This document shows positions 17,493 through 25,354 of a stretch of DNA of 39,773 nucleotides, piece after piece. Every line of letters starts with the position of its first letter. Within the stretch, counting starts at the first letter, position 1. The stretch is from Deltaproteobacteria bacterium (GTDB lineage Bacteria; Myxococcota_A; Polyangia; Fen-1088): positions 1 through 39,773 of the forward strand of contig JAFGPX010000048.1 in assembly GCA_016935975.1 (NCBI GenBank), in the 5' to 3' direction. The translations under genes were made by a program, and so were the position numbers. The notes under the pieces were generated by a model. The model saw only the letters and a program-made list of their open reading frames with translations, did not search any database and was not told the DNA's origin.

Positions 17493-18059
17493 ATGCCGAG
17501 GCGGAACAGACTTTCCATCGCTGCTGTCGGGTGGCTCCTGGCGCTGCCGTTGCTTGGCCTTGCGTGTGCCAAGAAGCCCACTCTGGCGGCTTCCAGTGAC
17601 CCCGAATTCGACAAGAAGTGGGCCGAGCTTGCCCGAGCCGGTGCCGAGGTTTCCTACATCGAGGATGACCGCGGCGAGGGCTTGATGGGGAACGTCCGCC
17701 GCGCCTCGCGCGTGAAGGCCGAGCCACCCGCGGCATCGCCCTCGGAAGCCGTGGCTGACGGTCTGCCGCTGCAGCCGTCCGGAGAGCAGGTGCAACGAAT
17801 CATTCGCAGCAACCTCATGGCCGTGCGCGGCTGCTACATGAGCATGGCGCGCACCGGGCAGGCCCGCTCGGGAAAGGCCATCGTGACCTTCACCATCGGC
17901 GCCGACGGCAAAGCGACCGGGCTGAAGGTGGACGCGCCGTCCTTTGTCGACACGCCGCTGCCCCGGTGCGTGACCGCGCAGATCTCGCACTGGGAATTCC
18001 CAAAGTCGCAGCGGGGCGGCGGCCAGGTCAGCTACCCCTTCGTGTTCGTGAGCTCGTAG
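17493..18059 (+). CDS. AgmX/PglI C-terminal-domain lipoprotein
   Basis: A 188-residue exported protein. The signal peptide ends in LLGLAC, with Cys25 the likely lipidated residue. Residues about 30-95 are a charged spacer. The C-terminal 90 residues (VQRIIRSNLMAVRGCYMSMA, GKAIVTFTIGADGKATGLKV, LPRCVTAQISHWEFP, VSYPFVFVS) match the TonB-C-like domain that ends AgmX, PglI and many other myxobacterial proteins. Its two cysteines (GCY and RCV) are conserved in that family and likely form a disulphide. In AgmX the domain belongs to gliding-motility machinery; for short lipoproteins like this one the role is unknown. It lies 16 bases after prsW-like and is convergent with the next gene. Confidence 0.8.
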   Translation: MPRRNRLSIAAVGWLLALPLLGLACAKKPTLAASSDPEFDKKWAELARAGAEVSYIEDDRGEGLMGNVRRASRVKAEPPAASPSEAVADGLPLQPSGEQVQRIIRSNLMAVRGCYMSMARTGQARSGKAIVTFTIGADGKATGLKVDAPSFVDTPLPRCVTAQISHWEFPKSQRGGGQVSYPFVFVSS

Positions 18060-18064
18060 CCGCG

Positions 18065-18089
18065 AGCGGGCGCGATGAATCGCGCCGCT
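18065..18089. repeat. Copy of dispersed palindromic repeat (terminator position)
   Basis: AGCGG-g-CGCGAT (18065-18076) pairs with ATCGCG-CCGCT (18079-18089) around GA, with one bulged G. The core GGCGCGATGAATCGCGCC is shared with the element at 36597-36803. It lies in the 28-base gap between convergent genes, where it would act as a bidirectional terminator. Confidence 0.6.
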
Positions 18090-18312
18090 ACTTCGGCGCG
18101 CGTTCTTCGAGATAGAAGACCGTGATGGCGAGGCAGTGAAACGCCTCGTCCGAGGACTGGGTCACGATGGTGTCCACGACCTGGCACTGCGGATGCTCGC
18201 GGATCCACTGCGTGACTTTCTCGCCAAGGTTCTCGCGTTCCTGCGCCATGGTGGCAGAGAAGATCTTGACTCCGTTGAAGCGTGCCGTTGTGTGCGTCTG
18301 ACTTTGGGCCAT
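18088..18312 (-). CDS. Small conserved hypothetical protein
   Basis: A 74-residue protein starting at the ATG at 18312 (GGAGG lies twelve bases upstream, a little far). Sequence: a short polar start (MAQSQTHTTARFNGV), then KIFSATMAQERENLGEKVTQ, WIREHPQCQVVDTIVTQSSD and EAFHCLAITVFYLEERAPK. The alternation of one amphipathic helix and two or three strands, with the VTQSSDxxFHCLxITVFY ending, is one I have seen in small stand-alone bacterial proteins, but I cannot name the family or function. It has no export signal. A candidate promoter (18439-18468) gives a leader of about 120 bases. It is transcribed leftward, convergent with the AgmX-tail gene. Confidence 0.65.
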   Translation of the reverse strand: MAQSQTHTTARFNGVKIFSATMAQERENLGEKVTQWIREHPQCQVVDTIVTQSSDEAFHCLAITVFYLEERAPK

Positions 18313-18438
18313 CGTTTGGTTCTTCCTCCCCGGGCTTCCTGCTCGAACTGCGGATCTCGGTCGAAACCGTCTCCCTCCTTGCCGACCGCGGTGCCGGAGC
18401 GTTCCGCGTTGCGCCCTGCCTACCTGTTCATGTCCCTT

Positions 18439-18468
18439 CGTATAGCAGCCCACCCGGCCTTTCGACAA
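18439..18468 (-). promoter_or_regulatory. Candidate sigma-70 promoter for the small conserved gene
   Basis: On the minus strand TTGTCG (18468-18463), an 18-base spacer and TATACG (18444-18439). It matches a housekeeping promoter reasonably well and lies about 127 bases before the start codon at 18312. It is also about 40 bases beyond the end of the response regulator gene. Confidence 0.4.
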
Positions 18469-18506
18469 TCACTACCGTGCTGCGTGCAGCAGTGCGGCGG
18501 TCGGGC

Positions 18507-21500
18507 TCAGCGCACGGCGCCCCCAAGCTCCTGTCGCAGATCCATATGCTCCAGGGATAGGGCGAAGGTCAGCAGATCGTCGAGCGCCGACGGACCTTCT
18601 TCTTCGGCGACGGCGCGCCCCACGCGCAGGAGATCCCCGCACAGCAGCAAGGCCAGCCGTGTCGCCATGCGGGAAAGGCCGCGGCCCCAGACGCTGAGGT
18701 TCAGGTTGTCGTACTTGCGCTTGATGGTCTGGGCGGCATCGAGGATGCGCGAGCGGGCCTCGGGGTCGAGTAGGGTGATCGCCCGGGAGGCTTCGACGGC
18801 GGCCGCGCCCTGCACGGGGCCGGCGGCGTTGACCAGGGCCAAGGCGGCGATGAAATAGGGGCGCATTTGCCCGCCGGAACGCGCGGAGCCGGCCAGCCGG
18901 CCGGGGGCGCAGAGGGCCGCGGCTCGGCCCAGCCGGAAACCCAACTCGACCGTGTCCTCGCTGGCGAGGAGCGCCTCGCCGCACAGCAATGTGCGCGGGC
19001 GCAAGTCGGCCATGCGCGCGTCGTTGCCCAGCACCGGCAGGCTGATGACGGCCTCGGGCAAGTGCGCCTGGAAGAGCTTGCAGGCGTACTGCAAGACGGC
19101 GCGGAATGCCGGAGGCTGCCGTCCCGGGCTGACCGGCGTATCGCTGCCGAGCAGGCCGATTTCGTGGGGCGCGAAGGGCCGCAGCACCCCGGTTTCGACC
19201 AGCGCGGTGGCCAGGGTCTCCAGGTCGACATCCTCGGGCTTGTAGCCGACCCGGGAGGGCACGTTGGCGGGCAGAGGGCACGCGATCTGGCGCAGGATCT
19301 TCGGCTGCGCCCCCTCGGCCAGGGCGCGCGTGGCATCGTCCGCGCTCCCGCGTAGCACCATGGCGGCGGCGACGACACCGACTGCGTCCGTCTGCTCCTG
19401 CTGCTGAAACAGCGCCAGCAGCTTGCTCGCGGGCTCGGTCTCGCTCGGGTGCAGCTGCCATTCTGCGGCCAAGGCGCGCGCGGTTTCGCGCCAGCGCGAC
19501 GGATCCTCGGCGTTGATCTCGCCCGATTTGCGCACGCTTTCGAGATCCTTGGGCACAAGGCGCGCGGCCGTGTCGTAGGCGATGCGGGCCGAGGCGCGAT
19601 CCGAAAGCTTGTTCTCGTAGATGTCGCCGAGCTCGAGCCAGAGGCGCTGGCGCAGCGAGGGGGCGCGCTCGCCGAGCGCCAGCACGAGCTGGCGCAGGAA
19701 GCGCTCGGCGCCCTGGGGATCGGGCTCGGGCAGGCGGGCATAGGCTTCGAGCAGCAGGGCCACGGTGTCCGGCTGCTCGGGATCGATGGTCAGGCTGCGC
19801 TCGAGGTGGCGGCGTACGGTGCGAGCGTCGTCCTCGGTCGCCGCCACGCGTCCCAGCATGGTGTGCGCGGCGGCGAGGTCTGGGTCGAGAGCCAAAGCGT
19901 GCTGCAGGCGGTCGCGCGCGGCTTCGGCCTTCTGGGGGCCATGGGCCACGAAGTCGGACCACCCGAGGTAGGCGTGGTAGAGCGCCTGGTCCGGTCGCGC
20001 CGTCACCGCGGTCTCGAACTTGGTCATGGCCTCTTCGAAACGCTCGGCCTGGAGCAGCTGCATCGCCTCGCCGAAGGCCAACTCGGCTTCGAGCGCATCC
20101 CCCGGCTCCTTGCGCGCGGTCGCGTGCAAGCGGTCGTAGTCGAAGCGCTCGGCCGGAGCGGTGAGCACACGTTCCGCTTCAAGGTGGGCTGCCCGCACGG
20201 CATCGAGCCGGGACTTCTCGGCCGGGCTGAGCTCGACTCCGGCCAGCGCGGCATCCGAGAAGGGGGCGAGCTTGGCCTGCACGGCCTCCTTGATCTGGTC
20301 TGTCGTGGACTGCGCGGTGACGCCCAGGATGTCGTAGTGCGACTTGCCGTGGATGATCAGGTACTCGTGCAACAATCGCTGCCGTATGTCCTGGTGTGGG
20401 GTGGCGACGGCATGGATGCCCGAGCGGCGCGCCGGCTTGGCGCTGTAGCCGATCTCGAGCACGCCCGAGTTCACATCCTCGGCGATGGGTTGCGGTACCC
20501 CGTCGGACACCGGCAGGGGCAGCACCTCGCTCTTGCGGATTTCGGCGAAGCTCACGTCCGAGCTGTCCTGCAAGATGGCGTCGAAACGGCTGCATAGCTC
20601 GGCGCCCAGCTTCTCGAGGGATAAGGCCGAAACCATGGGGCTTAGCGAGGCTTCGCCTTCTTCCAGCGGGGGGCCGAGCTCGGCCAGGCCGGTTTCGATG
20701 AGGGCATCGATGGCGGCCATGATGACGTGGGCGTCCTCGCGCAGGGACAGGGCGCCGATGGTGGGCGCGGTGTCGATCACGGTTGAGACGTCGCCGCCGA
20801 AGATCTCGTCGAACTTGTCCTTGTACCGTGCGAAGCGCGGGGTGAGCTCCACCGGACAGGCGCCGCTCTGGTCGAAGCGTTTGACCAGGGTTTCGGGCGT
20901 GGCGCCGCGGTAGAGCCCAAGGAAAACCGTCTCCGCGATGTCGAGATCATGCTCGATGACCCGGTCGCCGAAGGTGTCGCCCGGGGTGAAGGCGTAGGTG
21001 CCCTCGTCCCAGCGCAGGCAGTCCGTGATGCGCTTGCGCGCCTGGGCGGCCAGGCATTGCAGCACCTCGTCCGGCGAAAGCCAGCCGAGCTCGACGAGCA
21101 CGGCCCCCATCTTGTGGCCGCGCGCCTTGGTTTCGGAGAGCAGGTAGTTGAGCTGGCCTTCGTCGATGATGCCCTTCGCGCACAGCAGGGTGCCCAGAGC
21201 CTCCTGGCGCAGATTCGAGTCCGCGGCCACGACCCGGCCGCCACGCACGTACAGCTCCTTGCGGATCTTCCCGCGCGTCAAGGACAGCGTGCCGGTCGTG
21301 GTGGTGTCGGCCAAGTCGAAAATCAGACAGCCCACGTGGCGATCGGCCAGGTTGCCGGCGCCCACGGGATTCTCGGCGGCGATAGCATCGGCACCGGCGG
21401 GTGGTGTCGCCCGGGGGCTCGCCGTCTCGGTGCCCGCAGGCCCCGATGGATCCGGCGGCACGGGTTGGCCGAAGCAGGCCAGGATCGCGCGCATGAGGTC

Positions 21501-21851
21501 GGAGGCGCGCAGGGGCTTGGGCAGGAAGCGAGCATGCACCTCGTCGACCAGAGCCTGCGCCTCGGCCGGATCCTTGTACATGCCCGAGACGGCAATGATC
21601 GGCACCTCCGTCCCGAACGGAGCCTCGCGCACGGCCCGGCAGAACGCCAGGCCGTCCATGGCAGGCATGAACAGGTCCGTGACGATGAGATCTGGTCGCT
21701 CCGCGACGAACACGGCCAGACCTTGCTGCCCGCTCGCAGCCTGGGTCACCTGCGGTTCCAGGCCGGAAAGCCTTTCGTCGGTCAGGATGAGACGCTCCAT
21801 CGACTTGCGGGCGATGGCGTCGTCTTCGACGATGAGGATCTTCTTGGCCAT
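18507..21851 (-). CDS. Response regulator with DUF4388 (PATAN), J-like and TPR domains
   Basis: A 1114-residue cytosolic protein. Residues 1-125 are a receiver domain with Glu9/Asp10/Asp11, the phospho-acceptor Asp59 (LIVTDLFMPAMDG), Ser89 and Lys112 (FLPKPL), all intact. Residues about 170-390 are a DUF4388/PATAN-type region (LIFDLADTTTTGTLSLTRGK, ELYVRGGRVVAADSN, LGTLLCAKGIIDEGQLNYLL, MGAVLVELGWLSPDEV). It is found in gliding bacteria and cyanobacteria and thought to bind partner proteins. About 515-590 begins HYDILGV and resembles a J-domain, but the HPD motif is missing (KLAPFSD). About 600-760 holds TPR repeats (AMQLLQAERFEEAMTKFETA, LYHAYLGWSDF, AAHTMLGRVA). The last 300 residues are helical and unassigned. 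There is no DNA-binding or enzymatic output, so it probably works by protein contact. The start codon has a weak ribosome binding site. Confidence 0.85.
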   Translation of the reverse strand: MAKKILIVEDDAIARKSMERLILTDERLSGLEPQVTQAASGQQGLAVFVAERPDLIVTDLFMPAMDGLAFCRAVREAPFGTEVPIIAVSGMYKDPAEAQALVDEVHARFLPKPLRASDLMRAILACFGQPVPPDPSGPAGTETASPRATPPAGADAIAAENPVGAGNLADRHVGCLIFDLADTTTTGTLSLTRGKIRKELYVRGGRVVAADSNLRQEALGTLLCAKGIIDEGQLNYLLSETKARGHKMGAVLVELGWLSPDEVLQCLAAQARKRITDCLRWDEGTYAFTPGDTFGDRVIEHDLDIAETVFLGLYRGATPETLVKRFDQSGACPVELTPRFARYKDKFDEIFGGDVSTVIDTAPTIGALSLREDAHVIMAAIDALIETGLAELGPPLEEGEASLSPMVSALSLEKLGAELCSRFDAILQDSSDVSFAEIRKSEVLPLPVSDGVPQPIAEDVNSGVLEIGYSAKPARRSGIHAVATPHQDIRQRLLHEYLIIHGKSHYDILGVTAQSTTDQIKEAVQAKLAPFSDAALAGVELSPAEKSRLDAVRAAHLEAERVLTAPAERFDYDRLHATARKEPGDALEAELAFGEAMQLLQAERFEEAMTKFETAVTARPDQALYHAYLGWSDFVAHGPQKAEAARDRLQHALALDPDLAAAHTMLGRVAATEDDARTVRRHLERSLTIDPEQPDTVALLLEAYARLPEPDPQGAERFLRQLVLALGERAPSLRQRLWLELGDIYENKLSDRASARIAYDTAARLVPKDLESVRKSGEINAEDPSRWRETARALAAEWQLHPSETEPASKLLALFQQQEQTDAVGVVAAAMVLRGSADDATRALAEGAQPKILRQIACPLPANVPSRVGYKPEDVDLETLATALVETGVLRPFAPHEIGLLGSDTPVSPGRQPPAFRAVLQYACKLFQAHLPEAVISLPVLGNDARMADLRPRTLLCGEALLASEDTVELGFRLGRAAALCAPGRLAGSARSGGQMRPYFIAALALVNAAGPVQGAAAVEASRAITLLDPEARSRILDAAQTIKRKYDNLNLSVWGRGLSRMATRLALLLCGDLLRVGRAVAEEEGPSALDDLLTFALSLEHMDLRQELGGAVR

Positions 21852-21925
21852 GGCTTCAGGGGAGCTCGGGACGACGCCCGACCTTCGGCCTGGGGTGCCT
21901 TGACCGGGATCGCCCTACGGGCATC

Positions 21926-22711
<786 letters not shown>

Positions 22712-22740
22712 GTCAATTCCCCTTGGTGGTTGGGCCGCGT

Positions 22741-23124
22741 CTAGGCCACGGCTCGGAACTTGGCCAGCACTCCGTATTCCTTGCTGATCACCATGCCCAT
22801 CTCGTCGATGACGGCCTGGAACTCGTTGAAGTCCAAGTTCTCGAGCGCCAGCGCGCCGGTGAGCACGACGGCGTTGCCCTCCAAACCGAAGGCGCAGTGG
22901 AAGAGCTCCGTGGTGTTGAGGCGCAGCAAGGTTTCGAGTAGGGCCTCGCGCTGCGCGGCGGGCAGGTCCATGATTTTCAAGCGAAAGACCACGATGGGGC
23001 CCGCCAAGGAGATCAGCAGGTTTTCCATTGCGCCGTCCCGAAGCCGCCAGATATCACCCCCAAGCTCCTCGTGATTCACGCCCATTTTCAACAGATACGA
23101 TTCGATATCGTCACGCGTTTTCAT
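22741..23124 (-). CDS. YbjN/CesT-like small protein upstream of pspA
   Basis: A 127-residue acidic protein (MKTRDDIESYLLKMGVNHEE, LISLAGPIVVFRLKIMDLPA, LLRLNTTELFHCAFGLEGNA, LDFNEFQAVIDEMGMVISKE). The alternating helix-strand order and the LLxLNTxxxHxxFGLExxxVVLTxxL core recall YbjN and type III secretion chaperone (CesT) folds, which bind and hold partner proteins. There is no signal peptide. It immediately precedes pspA on the same strand (29 bases), so it probably works with PspA in envelope stress or regulates it. That pairing is inferred from position only. GGAGAAAGG lies upstream of the start. Fold assignment moderate. Confidence 0.7.
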   Translation of the reverse strand: MKTRDDIESYLLKMGVNHEELGGDIWRLRDGAMENLLISLAGPIVVFRLKIMDLPAAQREALLETLLRLNTTELFHCAFGLEGNAVVLTGALALENLDFNEFQAVIDEMGMVISKEYGVLAKFRAVA

Positions 23125-23406
23125 GCGCCATATCGCCTTTCTCCAAGAAGCCGCCGTGGCCGGCGGTGCGGTGAGCTTCGAGCGTAGACGATTCCGGGGC
23201 CGGCCACAAACTCGTTTGCGATGCTCTCTTGACTCAAGGCAGAAGAAGTCGAAACGCCGGCTTCTGGCGTCGAGTCGCTCGTCCGCCAGGAACCGGTTCG
23301 CTCGGTGCGGTCACCGCGCCCGCTGACCACCGGACGAGCGGTCGGTCACAGGATTCTCTTGCGCCAGTTGAAGGAAGTCTGTTCATGTGGTACCCGAGAA
23401 CGCCAC

Positions 23407-24144
23407 ATGTCTTCGGATCCAAGCAGTCTGCCGCGCCACGTCGCAATCATCATGGACGGGAATGGTCGCTGGGCGCAGCTGCGTGGGTTGCCGCGCATCG
23501 AAGGCCATCGTCGTGGTGCCATCGCGGTGCGCGAGGTGGTTCGGGCAGCGCGTGAGGTCGGCGTACGTGCCCTGACGCTGTACGCGTTCTCGGCCCAGAA
23601 CTGGTTGCGGCCGCCCGACGAGGTGGCGATGCTCATGCAGCTCCTGCGTGACTACGTCATCGACGAGCGGCCCGAGATCATGGACAACGACATTCGCCTG
23701 GTCACCATTGGCAATGTCGATCGCCTGCCGGGTTTCGTGCGTGAGCCGCTCGAGGCGCTCAAGCGCGACTCGGCGAACAATCGCAAGATGGCGCTGTGCC
23801 TGGCGTTGTCGTACGGCGGCCGCGAGTCTATCGTGCAGACCACGCGCGCGCTTTGCGACATGGTGAAAGCGGGTGTGCTCAGTCCCGAGGACATCGACGA
23901 AGAGCGCTTCCAGGCCGCGATGCAGACCCACGGACTGCCGCAACTCGATTTGATGATTCGCACCTCCGGCGAAGAGCGGCTTTCCAACTTCTTGCTGTGG
24001 GAATCCGCCTATGCCGAACTCTACTTCACCGAAACCTTCTGGCCCGACTTCAACCGGGCCGAATTCCTGCAGGCGCTCGATTCCTTTCGAGGACGCGAGC
24101 GTCGCTTTGGCCGGACGCGCGAGCAGTTGCGCAAGATCGGCTAG
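23407..24144 (+). CDS. uppS: Isoprenyl transferase (undecaprenyl diphosphate synthase)
   Basis: A 245-residue cytosolic enzyme that condenses isopentenyl diphosphate units onto farnesyl diphosphate to give the C55 carrier lipid for peptidoglycan and O-antigen. Motifs: HVAIIMDGNGRWA with catalytic Asp17, the LTLYAFSAQNW loop (YAFSTENW in most species), and RTSGEERLSNFLLWESAYAE with the diphosphate-binding Arg185. The protein ends in FRGRERRFGRTREQLRKIG, standard for the family. The start at 23407 is the family's usual position; its ribosome binding site is weak. cdsA follows after 33 bases, the classic order uppS-cdsA, and the two are probably cotranscribed. Confidence 0.95.
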   Translation: MSSDPSSLPRHVAIIMDGNGRWAQLRGLPRIEGHRRGAIAVREVVRAAREVGVRALTLYAFSAQNWLRPPDEVAMLMQLLRDYVIDERPEIMDNDIRLVTIGNVDRLPGFVREPLEALKRDSANNRKMALCLALSYGGRESIVQTTRALCDMVKAGVLSPEDIDEERFQAAMQTHGLPQLDLMIRTSGEERLSNFLLWESAYAELYFTETFWPDFNRAEFLQALDSFRGRERRFGRTREQLRKIG

Positions 24145-24177
24145 GGCTGCTAGACCCGACACGCCGGGGAGAGCCGG

Positions 24178-24987
24178 GTGACCGGGCGGCGCAACAACCT
24201 GCTCGCCAGGATCGCGACGGCCGTCGTCGGACTGCCGGCCGTTGGGGTCATCGTGCTCTGGCGCGATCCGCGTGGCATCGTGGGGCTTTGTCTGTTGGTG
24301 GCCGCGCTCGGCCTCGTCGAGTACACCGGCCTCGTCATGCGCGGCCGTCCGCTGGCCGAGCGCGCCGGGACGGTGCTGGTTGGCTGCGCGCTCTTTCTTG
24401 GGCTCGTGGTGCGGCCCGATCTGGGCGGGGCATGGCTCTTCGGCGGCGTGCTGGCCATCGGGCTCTTGCTGTTGCCGCGCGCCGTGGACATTCCGTCAGC
24501 CTGGACGAGGCTGGCGGCTGCGGGTTTCGGCGTCTTCTACGTCGGCGGCCTGCTCGCCGCGCTGCCCATTCTGCACAGAGCGGCCGGGCCCGCCTGGGTG
24601 GCTCTGGCAATCGCCGTCTCGTTCGGCAACGATACCGGCGCCTACTTCACGGGTCGTGCCGTTGGCAAGCACAAGCTGGCGCCTGCCATTTCGCCGGGCA
24701 AGACCGTGGAGGGCGCTGTGGGCGGGTTCGCCGCCAACTTGCTCGTGGTGTTCCTGGCGCGCGGCCTGTTCATGCCCGAGCTCACGCTGCGCGATTGCGC
24801 CATGATCGCCGTGCCGTCGGCGGTCGTCGGTCCGGCTGGAGACCTCGTGGAATCCTTGCTCAAGCGCGCGGCCGGAGCCAAGGACTCGGGCCGCCTTCTG
24901 CCGGGCCACGGCGGGCTACTGGATAGGATCGACGCGCTTCTTTTCGTGGGTGCCTATGTCTGTCTGTACGCCGAACTTCTTAGGTGA
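24178..24987 (+). CDS. cdsA: Phosphatidate cytidylyltransferase
   Basis: A 269-residue inner-membrane enzyme that makes CDP-diacylglycerol from phosphatidate and CTP, the branch point of phospholipid synthesis. It starts with GTG at 24178, with GGGGAGAG about seven bases upstream. Around eight hydrophobic segments fill residues 10-215. The signature lies at about 221-252: GDLVESLLKRAAGAKDSG, then LLPGHGGLLDRIDAL, including the Lys-Asp pair and the C-terminal DRID. NDTGAYFTGR at about 151-160 is also conserved. It follows uppS. The genes that usually come next in proteobacteria (dxr, rseP) are absent; an RNase E/G gene follows after 367 bases. Confidence 0.95.
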   Translation: MTGRRNNLLARIATAVVGLPAVGVIVLWRDPRGIVGLCLLVAALGLVEYTGLVMRGRPLAERAGTVLVGCALFLGLVVRPDLGGAWLFGGVLAIGLLLLPRAVDIPSAWTRLAAAGFGVFYVGGLLAALPILHRAAGPAWVALAIAVSFGNDTGAYFTGRAVGKHKLAPAISPGKTVEGAVGGFAANLLVVFLARGLFMPELTLRDCAMIAVPSAVVGPAGDLVESLLKRAAGAKDSGRLLPGHGGLLDRIDALLFVGAYVCLYAELLR

Positions 24988-25002
24988 CCACCCAAATACT
25001 AC

Positions 25003-25035
25003 GCAGCCCCCGTGGACTTCATCCACGAGGGCTGC
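25003..25035 (+). terminator. Strong stem-loop after cdsA
   Basis: GCAGCCC-c-CGTGG (25003-25015) pairs with CCACG-a-GGGCTGC (25023-25035) around a seven-base loop, twelve pairs with one internal mismatch. It begins 16 bases after the cdsA stop. There is no T-run, as is common in high-GC genomes. Confidence 0.6.
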
Positions 25036-25354
25036 CGGGCTACCTAGGCCATGCTGGTTAAGTTTGGCTATCTATGTTAAGCGATTGTCTCTGACAGTCG
25101 CGAGAGCAGGCACACCGGCTTCCGCCGGTGCGTGGGAGGAAGAGCAACAAGAGGAGTTGAAGCCCTGTTGCCGACCCCCATCCGGAGCAATCCTTGTGCC
25201 GAGCGCATCCTGGCTTTCGCGGCTTGCTGTATCATTTGGATATTTTAGGGGTTTTTCGAGAATACCAGGGCCACCAACGCGGCATGACACCCCGTTCCGT
25301 CTGACATTGGCGTCAGGGACGGACGGGCTTGGCCGCAGAAATCTGCAGGGCTAG
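25036..25354 (+). promoter_or_regulatory. Long leader region of the RNase E/G gene
   Basis: 319 bases without a gene. It contains a hairpin, CACCGGC-ttcc-GCCGGTG (25113-25130), and an AT-rich island (TATCATTTGGATATTTTAGG near 25230) that may hold the promoter. RNase E genes in enterobacteria have a long leader through which the enzyme controls its own message. Whether that holds here is inference. I do not recognise any riboswitch. Confidence 0.4.
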
